The notes below the pieces were generated by a model that made no database searches, was not told the DNA's origin, and saw nothing but the letters and a program-made list of their open reading frames with translations. Shown here in pieces: positions 19,457 through 30,300 of a stretch of 64,000 bases of DNA. A program made the position numbers and the translations under genes. Source of the stretch: Photobacterium piscicola. Its GTDB lineage: Bacteria; Pseudomonadota; Gammaproteobacteria; Enterobacterales; Vibrionaceae. Numbering within the stretch: the first letter of the stretch is position 1; each line of letters opens with the position of its first letter. Location of the stretch: positions 124,001 to 188,000 of the forward strand of contig NZ_FUZI01000003.1 of assembly GCF_900166965.1 (NCBI RefSeq). Reading direction: 5' to 3'.

Positions 19457-20353
19457 TCAATAATGCCAAGGGAATTTGCTGAAATCTTGATCGCGTTTTT
19501 CTAAGAAAGCATCACGACCTTCTTGCGCTTCTGCGGTGCCATAAGCTAAACGGGTTGCTTCACCTGCAAATAATTGCTGACCGACTAAACCATCGTCTGG
19601 TAAGTTAAAGCCATATTTAAGCATACGCATTGCAGTTGGTGATTTACTGTTAATTTCTTTCGCCCAACGTAGTGCTTCTTCTTCAAGTTCAAAGTGATCA
19701 ACCACTTTGTTAACCATACCCATGTCATAAGCTTCTTGAGCGCTGTAGTTAAAGCCACAGAAGAAGATTTCACGCGCACGTTTTTGGCCGATCATTTTCG
19801 CTAAGTATGCAGAGCCATAACCAGAATCAAATGATGCCACATCAGGATCGGTTTGTTTAAATACCGCGTGCTCTTTAGAGGCAAGAGTTAAGTCACAAAC
19901 AACATGCAGACTATGACCGCCACCAACAGCCCAGCCAGGAACAACTGCAATCACGACTTTTGGCATAAAGCGAATAAGACGTTGCACTTCAAGGATATGC
20001 AAACGACCCATACGAGCAACATCAGCAGTACCTTCTTCAGCACCTTCATATTTGTAGCCATCTTTACCACGAATACGTTGATCGCCACCCGATGAGAAAG
20101 ACCACTGTCCTTTATGAGATGGGCCGTTACCGGTAATTAATACGCAACCCACATCTGACCATTGACGAGCATGATCAAGCGCTGTGTAAAGTTCATCGAC
20201 AGTTTTTGGGCGAAAGGCATTTAAGCAATCAGGACGATCAATGGCAATACGTACTGTTCCATGCGCTTTAGCACGATGGTAAGTGATGTCTTCAAAGTTA
20301 AAGCCTGGAACGGCTTCCCATAATTCAGGGTTAAAAATGGTTTTGCTAGTCAT
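19457..20353 (-). CDS. menB: 1,4-dihydroxy-2-naphthoyl-CoA synthase, long MenB type
   Basis: MenB closes the second aromatic ring in menaquinone synthesis. The protein is a crotonase-fold enzyme of 298 residues. It carries FEDITYHRAKAHGTVRIAIDRPDCLNAFRP, the oxyanion-hole segments SFSSGGDQRIRG and PGWAVGGGHSLH, and DPDVASFDSGYGSAYLAKMIGQKRAREIFF. The extended N-terminus (NPELWEAVPGFNFEDI) resembles the longer MenB variant rather than the 285-residue enterobacterial form. No other men gene is in the window, so the pathway genes must lie elsewhere. It is transcribed alone. Confidence 0.88.
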   Translation of the reverse strand: MTSKTIFNPELWEAVPGFNFEDITYHRAKAHGTVRIAIDRPDCLNAFRPKTVDELYTALDHARQWSDVGCVLITGNGPSHKGQWSFSSGGDQRIRGKDGYKYEGAEEGTADVARMGRLHILEVQRLIRFMPKVVIAVVPGWAVGGGHSLHVVCDLTLASKEHAVFKQTDPDVASFDSGYGSAYLAKMIGQKRAREIFFCGFNYSAQEAYDMGMVNKVVDHFELEEEALRWAKEINSKSPTAMRMLKYGFNLPDDGLVGQQLFAGEATRLAYGTAEAQEGRDAFLEKRDQDFSKFPWHY

Positions 20354-20551
20354 ACGGCACAGCCTCCATAAGTTGATGCTGTAAGGCTAGGGAGTTACAG
20401 CAAAAAGTCAATTATTGTAGCGGTAAACTGACATATTTACTGAAAATTAGTGTTGATTGTTTATGGAATCAACAACTATCAAGGCTAGTCAATGACAACA
20501 TCGTTGAATATTGTCACAATAACCACGTCAGAATCAGTAATAGATTGAATT

Positions 20552-22951
20552 ATGTACGCTTCATTGCCTATTGATAGTATTAAGTCCGATTTTTTAGTCG
20601 CATTATCTCAACAACACATTGTCGTAGAGGCTGAAACCGGATCAGGAAAATCAACCCGTTTACCCTTGTGGGCTGCCGAATTAGGCCGAGTATTAGTGGT
20701 TGAACCGCGACGAGTGGCTTGTACATCATTAGCTGAATATTTAACCACTGATGTTGCTAATCCCCAGCAGATATCCGTTGGCTATGCGATTCGTTTTGAA
20801 CAACATTTTGATGCAGATACTCAAGTGATCTTTGCGACACCGGGGGTTGCATTACGTTGGTTAAGTGATAATCAGTTAGCTTTGTTTGATACGGTGATCA
20901 TTGATGAATTTCATGAACGTCGTTGGGATACCGATTTACTGCTCGCTCTTTTAAAACAGCGCCAAAGTCATCGTTTAGTTGCCACCTCGGCGACAATGGA
21001 TAGCCAACGTTTAGTGACGTATTTAGGTGCCACGCATTTGCATGCGACAGGGCGTAATTTTATGGTGAATGTTTGTCATCATGCGGCTGATACTCAAACC
21101 ATGCCCAGCAATGAACATTTGGAACAACGGATCGTTAAGTTAACCAGTCAGTATTATCGTGATCATCAAGATATCTTAGTATTTTTACCCGGCAGAAAGG
21201 AAATTACCGCAGCAACTCAAGCGCTTCGACGTTATTTTGCTGATGCGGTTGCCGCAGGTGCGGTAGATGTAATTCCATTGCATGCCTCTGTTACCGATGA
21301 TGAACGCCAACGGGCGCTAACCGCAAGTAAGAAACAACGTATTATTTTGGCGACCAATGTTGCTGAAACATCACTGACTATTCCGGGTGTTACACTCATT
21401 ATTGACTCAGGGTTAGAGCGTCGAACCCACCAGCGTAATGGTCGTACTGTATTAGCATTACATGCCATTTCAAAAGCAAGTGCTGAGCAACGTAAAGGTC
21501 GCGCAGGTCGCGTGAAAGATGGTGTTTGTCTGCGTTTATATGGCAAAGCTGCACCACTTGAGCGATTAACGCCCGCAGAATTACAACGTGAAGAGTTAGT
21601 TGAACCCTATTTAGCCGCGTTGTGCTGCGAGGCTAAATTTTCACAATTAGCGTTTATTGATCCTTTGCCAGAAAAAACGTTAATGAGTGCCTTTCAAACA
21701 TTACAAACGATGAAAGCGGTAACGGATGATGAAGTGGTGACCGATTATGGGCGACGTTTGTATCAATTACCGATTGATAGTTTATTTGCCCATTTGATTA
21801 CTGCAATGCCTGAGCGCCGTCATCAAGAAGCTATGGTTGACTTAGCTGCTGCATTATCGATTCCGCAAAAACTGTGGCAGCCTCCTAAGTCAGAACAAGA
21901 TCAACAGGCGTTATTTTTATGGTTAGGGCAACAATATTGTGATGCGACAGCGTTAATTAAAATTGTAAGGGCAGATGTTGTACCCAAATGGCTAACCGTT
22001 GATGACAATATGCGCACAGAAGCACGACTATTGGCATCTAAAATGCGAGAAGTACTGCAATTACCGCAACTTGAAGCTGCTAGTGCCTTTCGTCGTCAGC
22101 CGTGGATTGATGCTGTTATGACGGCAGTGCCAGAGCTGGTTTATGTACGTCGGGAACGGCGTCGACAAGCTTTAGGTAATGGTTTTAATGAAGTGACACT
22201 TAGTCGTGATACTTTATTTGCAATAGAACATGATCAAATGGCAGAGGCTGCGGTGGTATTTGACCAATTTGCTTTACCGGGTAAGGGTGTTAAACAAAAC
22301 CTAGTCTTAGCCACATGTATCGCACCTGTGACGTTGTCACAAATAGTAGCGCTTGATCTCGGTGACAATCAATACGGACAAACCATTGAAACCAGTGCAG
22401 GTCATTTTCAAACGGCAATTGAACGAATTTATGCTGGGCGGGTGATTGATACCCAATGGCAAGATGTTAGCGGTGCAGCAGCCAGTACTGCTATTGTCGA
22501 TTTGATTTTAGCTAACGAAGTTTTAGCAGGATTAGCGGCACGCTTAACGACAGATATACACCAATGGAATTTGTACCTTGGATTAGGACGTTATCAAGCT
22601 GATATTTGTCAGCGAAAACCTGAAATTGTTGAGGTGACAGAATGGTTATCACAACAGATTGTAGATATTGGAATTGAAACAATTGATGATATTGCTTTGT
22701 TCAGTGCCGACGATTTTGTATTTAATGGTATTCCTGAATGGGAACGCGAAGAGTTTGACAATCAATATCCACACAGTGTGAATTTAAATGATTTTGAGCT
22801 CCGTATTGAGTATCAGATCAGCCGAAAAACCGTGATTGCGCATTATCTTCATGGAAATCGTAAACAAGATCCTAAGCGATGGGAGTTACCACGTTGGCAA
22901 GGATGGCGAATTAAATATAAGAAAGCGAGTCGAACTATTGATATTCATTGA
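20552..22951 (+). CDS. hrpB: ATP-dependent DEAH-family helicase HrpB
   Basis: Superfamily 2 helicase of the DEAH/RHA group, 799 residues (E. coli HrpB about 809). Motif I is AETGSGKSTRLPLW, motif Ia EPRRVACTSLA, and motif II the DEFH variant IIDEFHERR that is characteristic of HrpB. Motif III is TSATMD, motif V TNVAETSLTIPGV and motif VI QRKGRAGR. The C-terminal HrpB-specific domain ends with WELPRWQGWRIKYKKASRTI. In E. coli it has no essential role. It is divergent from menB and followed by a strong terminator. Confidence 0.96.
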   Translation: MYASLPIDSIKSDFLVALSQQHIVVEAETGSGKSTRLPLWAAELGRVLVVEPRRVACTSLAEYLTTDVANPQQISVGYAIRFEQHFDADTQVIFATPGVALRWLSDNQLALFDTVIIDEFHERRWDTDLLLALLKQRQSHRLVATSATMDSQRLVTYLGATHLHATGRNFMVNVCHHAADTQTMPSNEHLEQRIVKLTSQYYRDHQDILVFLPGRKEITAATQALRRYFADAVAAGAVDVIPLHASVTDDERQRALTASKKQRIILATNVAETSLTIPGVTLIIDSGLERRTHQRNGRTVLALHAISKASAEQRKGRAGRVKDGVCLRLYGKAAPLERLTPAELQREELVEPYLAALCCEAKFSQLAFIDPLPEKTLMSAFQTLQTMKAVTDDEVVTDYGRRLYQLPIDSLFAHLITAMPERRHQEAMVDLAAALSIPQKLWQPPKSEQDQQALFLWLGQQYCDATALIKIVRADVVPKWLTVDDNMRTEARLLASKMREVLQLPQLEAASAFRRQPWIDAVMTAVPELVYVRRERRRQALGNGFNEVTLSRDTLFAIEHDQMAEAAVVFDQFALPGKGVKQNLVLATCIAPVTLSQIVALDLGDNQYGQTIETSAGHFQTAIERIYAGRVIDTQWQDVSGAAASTAIVDLILANEVLAGLAARLTTDIHQWNLYLGLGRYQADICQRKPEIVEVTEWLSQQIVDIGIETIDDIALFSADDFVFNGIPEWEREEFDNQYPHSVNLNDFELRIEYQISRKTVIAHYLHGNRKQDPKRWELPRWQGWRIKYKKASRTIDIH

Positions 22952-22975
22952 TAGGACGAGATAAATCAGCATAAA

Positions 22976-23014
22976 AACAACCACGGTAGCAAATTTCTAC
23001 CGTGGTAGTGTTTT
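22976..23014. terminator. Bidirectional terminator between hrpB and the TerB-domain gene
   Basis: CCACGGTAG pairs with CTACCGTGG around a seven-base loop, with A-rich sequence to the left and T-rich to the right. Confidence 0.75.
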
Positions 23015-23061
23015 GATTGATCATAAGAGAAGTAAGGCGTTATATGGAAAGCATACAGAGA

Positions 23062-23517
23062 TTATGAGGCTAATTTACCCGCATTGAGCTTGGCGCGAAT
23101 ATACTCAGAGTGATCTAAATAGATCAAATCAGACACCTGTCTGATCACCGCTTCTTCTAAAGGATCTATTACGCCATCAGCATAGGCAACTTGCCACATT
23201 GCTTCAATTAATTGATAACGTTGTGGTTGTGATAATTCGCGTAGTTTATTAGTAAATTCATATAAAGAAATAGATTGCTGGCTTTGTTGTTGTGCTTGGC
23301 TCAGTAATACCGTTGCTTGTTCTTCTGTGGTATCAAGTAATTTAATCAGTAGCTGCACTTTTGCTTGTTCTTCACGCGGGTCACGATCATGATCGGCATT
23401 TGCCACTTCACATAACAATGACGCCATCGCTAAATTAAGTGTGGGTGTATCTACTGCGCCAGCGCTGGCACTTTCATTCATAACTTGTCTAAACAAAGTT
23501 CGTAATGTTGAAAACAT
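23062..23517 (-). CDS. TerB-domain protein
   Basis: The 151-residue protein consists of a TerB (tellurite-resistance B) helical domain over about residues 25-145. Two acidic metal-binding loops show the usual pattern: EVANADHDRDPREE and QVAYADGVIDPLEEAVI. The domain binds divalent metal in studied relatives. The protein is cytoplasmic with no membrane segment. Other ter genes are absent, so a role in tellurite resistance is not implied. It lies about 100 bases upstream of zntB in the transcription sense reversed (zntB is encoded before it on the same strand), so the two may share a transcript. Confidence 0.85.
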   Translation of the reverse strand: MFSTLRTLFRQVMNESASAGAVDTPTLNLAMASLLCEVANADHDRDPREEQAKVQLLIKLLDTTEEQATVLLSQAQQQSQQSISLYEFTNKLRELSQPQRYQLIEAMWQVAYADGVIDPLEEAVIRQVSDLIYLDHSEYIRAKLNAGKLAS

Positions 23518-23621
23518 TGTAGCCCTTATTCTGATGATAATTACGTATAACTAATACCTAAGTTTATATCGATATACGATAAAAATAAAAGCCACTAAAA
23601 ATACGTTTGCAGTTTTATCTG

Positions 23622-24596
23622 TTATATCCATTTTCGACGATAAAATAATGCGAGTTGCAGAATCAATACGCCAACTAATAATCCACAGAAGATTGAAAAT
23701 GACAAATGATCTTCTGCGCCGGGAATACCGTCAAGGTTAACCCCAAATAAACCTGTTAAAAATCCTAGCGGTAAGAATACCGTGGTAATAAGTGAGAGGA
23801 AGTATAGTCGTTGATTTAATGCTTCTGATTGCAGACTCATTAACTCTTCTTGGGTTACATTAGCACGTTCGCGAATAGCATTAAGATCATCAAGCGCATG
23901 ACTGATTTTTTCATCTACTTCATGAATTTTTTGACGTTCCGCCAGAGATAGTAGTGGTGTCTCTATGGTTATTAATTTAGCTAATGCATCACGTTGAGGT
24001 GTCATTGAATGACGTAACTTTACTGTTTCACGACGTAATACAGCGATATTATTACGTAAGTTCATATCGCTATCCGTCATGACTTGCTCTTCAAGCTCGG
24101 TCAATTGTTCATCAATGGTATCAATCACCGTCATTTTATGACTTACCAAATGATCACATAAGCTTAAAATAAAGTTACCAATAGTTGTGGGACCAAAGCC
24201 ACCTTCAATATGATCGGCTATACGTGAAATAGCGACAATAGGCTGGTTTGACGTGGTAACAATCAAGTTTTTAGTAAAATAGCCACGAATAGAAACCATA
24301 CTGTCTGACGGTTTATTTTGGGTATTTTTATCAATATCGATACCACGTAATGCTAAGAAGAACCCATCTTTGGTTTGGTTTAATCGTGGCCGTTCACGAT
24401 CATTGGTTAGGGAGTCCTTTTCGATATCAGGTAGCTGACTTTGTTGAATCCATTGCTGTGCTTGTGGTTGGGTATAGTCGAGATGCAGCCAAAGTAGACC
24501 ATCAGTGGATTGCCAGTTATTAATTTTATCAAGGGTCAGTGCGGGTTTGGAATGATCGCCATTAAGTTGATAACAGTAAGCAAAACAATTTGGCAT
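23622..24596 (-). CDS. zntB: Zinc transporter ZntB (CorA superfamily)
   Basis: A 324-residue CorA-type channel-like transporter, length as in E. coli ZntB (327). The N-terminal two thirds form the cytoplasmic funnel. At the C-terminus two membrane helices flank the signature GVN (Gly285-Val-Asn287) in LTGLFGVNLDGIPG. The GVN-L-D-GIPG form, instead of GMN, is typical of ZntB. ZntB mediates zinc movement coupled to protons. It ends in the positively charged YRRKWI that fits the last cytoplasmic tail. Confidence 0.94.
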   Translation of the reverse strand: MPNCFAYCYQLNGDHSKPALTLDKINNWQSTDGLLWLHLDYTQPQAQQWIQQSQLPDIEKDSLTNDRERPRLNQTKDGFFLALRGIDIDKNTQNKPSDSMVSIRGYFTKNLIVTTSNQPIVAISRIADHIEGGFGPTTIGNFILSLCDHLVSHKMTVIDTIDEQLTELEEQVMTDSDMNLRNNIAVLRRETVKLRHSMTPQRDALAKLITIETPLLSLAERQKIHEVDEKISHALDDLNAIRERANVTQEELMSLQSEALNQRLYFLSLITTVFLPLGFLTGLFGVNLDGIPGAEDHLSFSIFCGLLVGVLILQLALFYRRKWI

Positions 24597-24719
24597 GGAG
24601 GGTCCCTTTTAGAGCACTAAGTACTTAAGTCTTATTTATTTTATGACTATAAGCTTAACCGATATAAGTCATCGATAGAAAATAAAATATTTGATGGTTA
24701 TTGATTGAGCTGTTGATGC

Positions 24720-25580
24720 TTAAGATTCACTCTGAAACCGTGATCTGAATTGACGTGGGCTAAAAGAACTCCAGCTTTTAAAACGGGTACTAAAATTAGT
24801 TGGGTTTGGATAACCACAAAAGTCACTAATATGTTGAATTGGCCAGGAAGTGGTGGTTAATAAACCGGCGGCATGTTCCATGCGTAAGTGCGTTAAACGT
24901 GCCATAGGGGCTTGGCTATAATATTGCTGACATAAACGGTGTAAATGTGGTTCAGAACATGGATACAGTGCAGCTAGATCTTTTACTTGCCATGGGTGGT
25001 GTAATTGCTGTTTTGCATGCTGAAATACACGCTCTAAACGTTGTAATGCTAATGGTGAATGAGGCGAAGTGCGGTTAGCAACCAATAGGCATAGTTGTTC
25101 AGTGATATTTGCCGAAAGTTGATCCGCAAGGGGATAGCCCAAACACAGTGCTTGTTGAAGACAACCGATAGTTTGAAATAATAATGAGCCTGATTGGGTT
25201 GGATAATAAGTTATCTCATGAGGTAACTTATTATCCCAATAACTTTGTTGTTCAAGCATAACCCACGCCATATCCCAAATAAGATCATGATTCTCGTTGG
25301 GATTGATATCAAATCCATTCTCATACCCTGGTGGCACATAAATCACATGATCGGGTTGCAAATCCCATTGCTTGGCTGGAGTGTTAAGTATTCCGCGGCC
25401 TTTGAGGGTAAATAGCAACATGTGCATGTCAGGGTTACGACGGTAAAGAGTAAATGCTTCTTTACCATAATTAATGCCACACTGAATGATGTGCTTTTGT
25501 TCCAAGGCTAATGATTGCACTTGGTCAATAATGATGGAGTGGCATTGTGGTGAAATATTTAAATGTTCAAACCATGCCAT
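24720..25580 (-). CDS. AraC-family transcriptional regulator
   Basis: From the ATG at 25580 the protein has 286 residues; this start has AAAGGA eight bases upstream, whereas the longer frame to 25658 lacks a ribosome site. The N-terminal part is a cupin-like effector domain (LLFTLKGRGILNTPAKQWDL, then HVIYVPPGYENGF). The C-terminal hundred residues carry two helix-turn-helix motifs, ending in the family signature PIQHISDFCGYPNPTNFSTRFKSW. It is divergent from the MATE exporter with 125 bases between, making it a likely regulator of that gene. Confidence 0.87.
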   Translation of the reverse strand: MAWFEHLNISPQCHSIIIDQVQSLALEQKHIIQCGINYGKEAFTLYRRNPDMHMLLFTLKGRGILNTPAKQWDLQPDHVIYVPPGYENGFDINPNENHDLIWDMAWVMLEQQSYWDNKLPHEITYYPTQSGSLLFQTIGCLQQALCLGYPLADQLSANITEQLCLLVANRTSPHSPLALQRLERVFQHAKQQLHHPWQVKDLAALYPCSEPHLHRLCQQYYSQAPMARLTHLRMEHAAGLLTTTSWPIQHISDFCGYPNPTNFSTRFKSWSSFSPRQFRSRFQSES

Positions 25581-25705
25581 TATAAAATCCTTTTTGATTA
25601 AAGTTGATAGTTTGGCAAACGTTTTTGATTGCTTAGAATAACCGTAAATTAACAACACTAGGTATGATCATTATCACAAGGTAACCGTTAATTGAGTATT
25701 TAACT

Positions 25706-27097
25706 ATGACGACATGGCGCACATCAGCAGATAGAATTTTTTGGCAAAAAACGTGGCGGTTGGCATTACCGGTTTCGATGCAGTCAATGTTGTTCGCATT
25801 ACTGGGGTTAGTCGATGTACTAATGGTGTCAAAACTGGGTGAATCGCCAGTCGCTGCCGTGGGTATAGGTAACCGTATCTTCTTTTTTAACTTATTGCTG
25901 GTGGTTGGTGTCAGTGGTGCCGTTGGAGTATTAGCCGCTCAATATTTTGGCGCTGGTAGAATGGACGGTGTGCGTCGCACCTTATTGCAATCCTGGGTGT
26001 GTGCGATTGTTTTTACGTTACCTTTTGCGATTATCTATCGTTTATTTCCACAACAAATTGTTAGCGTTATTAGCGATCAGGCTGATTTTGTTGTACATGC
26101 TAAAGACTATTTGTACGTTTGTGGTTGGAGCATCATTTTTACTGCGATTGTCGTGCCTTTAGAGGCGGCTTTACGTGCTGTTGGTGAAGCAAAAATGCCA
26201 ACCTATGTCGGTTTAGTGGCTGTGCTATTAAACGCGACGTTAAATGCGCTATTTATTTTTGGCCTATATGGTTTCCCTGAAATGGGGGTTGCTGGAGCCG
26301 CATTAGGAACAACGATTTCACGCGGTATTCAAACAGTAATTTTATTAGCTGTGACTTATTACCGACATCGTGAAATTCTGCCGTTAGCGATTGATATCGA
26401 AACAGCAAAAACACCTCAAGCGCGTAAACGTTATTTAACCATTGCATTACCAATGATCATTCATGATGCAGGTTGGGCGATGGGCGTTTTGGTTTACAGT
26501 ATTATTTTTGCTCAGTTAGGTGTCACTGAATTAGCAATCATTAGCCTACTTGCACCGATTGAGGGCGTATTGATTTCTGCTTTTATCGGTTTTGCCGTGG
26601 CCGCTTCGACTATTTTAGGGCATGAATTAGGCGCTGAGAATTACCAACGGGCTTGGCATCAGTCATGGTTCTTTATTGGGTTGAGTGTGTCGATGGCTTT
26701 TGTGTTGGGTATTTCAATTTGGCTGGCGAGTGATACGGTAAGTCTGTGGCTTCAACGGGCAGATACGCCGAACTTAGCTATGTCATTAAATGTCACCATG
26801 GTGCTTGCGTTGGGGCTATTTTTAAAAGTGTTTAATATGGTGGGTATTGGAGGGGTATTGCGCAGCGGTGGCGATATCAAATTCAGCATTTTCATTGATT
26901 TGTTCGGTCAGTGGGGTGTGGGTATTCCTTTGGCTATCTTTACCGGCATTTTTCTGGGGTGGCCTTTACATTGGGTGTTAACCGCTATTTTAGCTGAGGA
27001 AGTAGTGAAAGTTGCACTGACGACTTATCGTATTCGAGGTCGTAAGTGGCTAGCTAATTTGATTAATGATACTGACCAAGTATTAGTATCGGTGTGA
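25706..27097 (+). CDS. MATE-family multidrug efflux transporter
   Basis: A 463-residue inner-membrane protein with about twelve hydrophobic segments in two pseudo-symmetric halves. Family features include LALPVSMQSMLFALLGLVDVLMVSKLG at the start of the first half and AAVGIGNRIFFFNLLLVVGVSGAVGVLAAQYFGA. MATE proteins expel cationic drugs or dyes in exchange for sodium or protons. The branch (NorM, DinF or other) and substrates cannot be settled from sequence. The divergent AraC gene probably controls it. The ribosome site is weak. A terminator follows. Confidence 0.92.
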   Translation: MTTWRTSADRIFWQKTWRLALPVSMQSMLFALLGLVDVLMVSKLGESPVAAVGIGNRIFFFNLLLVVGVSGAVGVLAAQYFGAGRMDGVRRTLLQSWVCAIVFTLPFAIIYRLFPQQIVSVISDQADFVVHAKDYLYVCGWSIIFTAIVVPLEAALRAVGEAKMPTYVGLVAVLLNATLNALFIFGLYGFPEMGVAGAALGTTISRGIQTVILLAVTYYRHREILPLAIDIETAKTPQARKRYLTIALPMIIHDAGWAMGVLVYSIIFAQLGVTELAIISLLAPIEGVLISAFIGFAVAASTILGHELGAENYQRAWHQSWFFIGLSVSMAFVLGISIWLASDTVSLWLQRADTPNLAMSLNVTMVLALGLFLKVFNMVGIGGVLRSGGDIKFSIFIDLFGQWGVGIPLAIFTGIFLGWPLHWVLTAILAEEVVKVALTTYRIRGRKWLANLINDTDQVLVSV

Positions 27098-27132
27098 TTG
27101 TTTGTAAACATACTGTTTATAAATAAAATTTT

Positions 27133-27165
27133 GCCCATTTGAATGCCAACAAATGGGCTTTTTTT
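27133..27165 (+). terminator. Terminator of the MATE gene
   Basis: GCCCATTTG pairs perfectly with CAAATGGGC around eight bases, followed by seven T residues. Confidence 0.88.
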
Positions 27166-27325
27166 ATGGCTGATTAGGTCGTTATGAGTAATTGTCTTTT
27201 AAGCAGATCTCACACCGTTTCATTTGTGATAGAATTAACAAAATTTCGAATCGCCAAGTTATACCGATAGTATTATTGTATTTGAATGGTCGGTATCATT
27301 AGTCATTGAAAAGACAGGAATTACA

Positions 27326-30300
27326 TTGAGTCAGTCGAATCAAACTCAAGCAGACGTGTTAAATAATGAAAAAACATTAAAGTCTGCGATTAAAGATTGC
27401 ATGATGCGCGATCGTTTTCGTCTACACAAACGTGTACAAGGCGCATCAAGAATTAAAAATGAAAAATCTAAGCATGCAGTATTTGATGAAATTGCGTTAG
27501 ATATTGCTAAATCAATGCAGACGGTAGAATTACGTCGAAATCATCGTCCCAAAATTATTTATCCTGCTCAACTGCCTGTTAGTCAGAAAAAAGATGACAT
27601 TGCAGAAGCGATTAAACATAACCAAGTGGTTATCGTTGCAGGTGAAACTGGTTCAGGTAAAACGACCCAGTTACCTAAAATATGTTTAGAGCTTGGTCGT
27701 GGTACTCACGGTATGATTGGTCATACCCAGCCTCGTCGTTTAGCTGCACGTTCTGTTGCAACACGTATTGCCGAGGAAATGGAGTGTGAACTGGGTTCAC
27801 ATGTCGGTTATAAAGTACGATTTAATGATCAAGTTTCTGAGCGCAGCCACGTTAAGTTAATGACTGACGGTATTTTGCTGGCTGAAATTCAGCACGACCG
27901 TTTTTTAAGTCAATATGACACCATTATTATCGATGAAGCGCACGAACGTAGTCTTAATATCGACTTTATCATGGGTTACTTACGCGAATTATTGCCTAAG
28001 CGCCCAGATTTAAAAGTTATTATTACATCGGCCACTATCGATCCTGAGCGTTTTTCAAAGCACTTTAATAATGCACCTATTATTGAAGTATCAGGCCGTA
28101 CCTTCCCTGTGGAAGTGCGTTACCGCCCAGTAGTTGAAGATGGCGATGATACAGATCGCGATCAACTCGATGCTATTTTTGATGCGGTTGATGAACTGTG
28201 CGATGAAGGCATGGGCGATATTCTGATCTTCATGAACGGTGAGCGTGAAATTCGTGATACTGCTGATGCATTAGAAAAGCGTAATTTACGTCATACTGAA
28301 ATTCTGCCGCTGTATGCACGATTATCAGCTAATGAACAAAATAGAGTATTCCAGTCTCACAACGGTCGTCGAATTGTGCTTTCGACTAACGTAGCGGAAA
28401 CCTCGCTAACTGTACCTGGTATAAAATACGTTATCGATCCCGGTACTGCGCGTATTAGCCGTTATAGCTACCGTACCAAAGTTCAACGTCTACCGATTGA
28501 GGCAATTTCACAAGCCAGTGCTAATCAGCGTATGGGGCGTTGTGGTCGTGTGCAAGAAGGTATCTGTATTCGTTTATATTCTGAGGATGATTTCTTATCA
28601 CGCCCAGAATTTACTGATCCAGAAATTCTTCGTACTAACTTAGCGTCAGTTATTTTGCAAATGACTGCGATTGGTTTGGGTGATATTCAAGCCTTCCCAT
28701 TTGTTGAAGCGCCTGATAATCGCAATATTCAAGATGGTATTCGTCTGCTTGAAGAATTAGGGGCAATTAACCCTACTGCAACCGATCCACGTAAGCGTTT
28801 ATCAAATCTTGGTCGTCAGTTAGCACGTTTGCCTATCGATCCGCGTTTAGCTCGTATGGTACTAGAAGCACCTAAAACAGGTTCATTACGTGAAGTGATG
28901 ATCATTGCTTGTGCGCTATCCATTCAAGATCCACGTGAGCGTCCATCAGATAAAAAACAACAGTCAGATGAAAAGCATCGTCGGTTTTACGATAAAGATT
29001 CTGACTTTGTCACGTTTGTGAATTTATGGGATTACATTCAAGAACAGCAGAAAGAATTATCTAATAACCATTTCCGTCGTTTGTGTAAGAAAGAATACTT
29101 AAACTATTTACGTATTCGTGAATGGCAAGATATCTATTACCAAGTTAATCAAGTAGTCAAAGAGCTTGAGTTAAAAATGAATGGTAATGAAGCTAGCTAT
29201 GACGGCATTCATATCGCACTGTTGAGTGGCTTGCTGTCTCATATTGGTATGAAAGATCAAGAGAAGAACGAATATCAAGGTGCGCGTAATGCTCGCTTTA
29301 ATATCTTCCCTGGATCGGGCATTTTCAAGAAACAGCCAAAGTGGGTAATGGTGGCTGAACTGGTTGAAACCTCGCGTTTATGGGGCCGAATTGGTGCCAA
29401 AATCCAGCCTGAATGGGTAGAGCCATTAGCTGAGCATTTGATCAAGCGTAGTTACAGTGAACCGCATTGGGAGAAAAAATCAGCCGCAGTGCATGCGTTT
29501 GAGAAAGTCACTCTTTACGGTATTCCTGTTGTTGGTAAGCGTAAAGTTAACTATGGCAATATTGATCCCGCGTTATCACGTGAAATATTTATTCGTTCCG
29601 CATTAGTTGAAGGGGATTGGGAAACCAAGCATAAGTTCTACCAACAAAACCGTAAGTTATTGCGTGAAGTTGAAGAGCTTGAGCATAAGTCTCGTCGTCG
29701 CGATATTTTGATTGATGATGATGAGCTGTTTAACTTCTACGATCAACGTATTGATTTACAAGTAACTTCTGGGCGTCACTTTGATAGCTGGTGGAAAAAA
29801 GCCTCAAAAGAAAACCCAGAGCTACTTAACTTTGAACGTGAAATGCTTTTCCGTGGTGATGCAAGCCATGTAACGGATCTTGATTATCCTAATTTCTGGC
29901 ATCAAGGAAACTTGAAGCTTAAATTAAGTTATCAATTTGAGCCGGGTGAAGATAACGATGGTGTGACGGTTCATGTGCCGTTAGCAATTTTAAACCAAGT
30001 GAAACCAGATGGTTTTGATTGGCAAATTCCGGGTTTACGTCAGGAATTAGTGATTGCATTAATTAAATCATTACCTAAACCGTTACGCCGTAACTTTGTG
30101 CCTGCACCTAATTATGCAGATGCATTTCTTGCGCGTGTTAAGCCAATGGAAATGCCATTACTTGATGCTCTTGAGAAAGAGTTAAAGCGAATGAGTGGCG
30201 TAACCTTAGTGCGCGAAGATTGGAATTTAGATCAGATCCCTGATCACCTTAAAATTACCTATCGTGCCGTTGATCATCGCAATCGTAAACTGCGTGAAAG

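Noticed and set aside
23062-23517. Tellurite-resistance operon
   Set aside because: The TerB-domain and TerC-family genes are 10 kb apart in ordinary contexts and no terA, terD or terZ gene is present.
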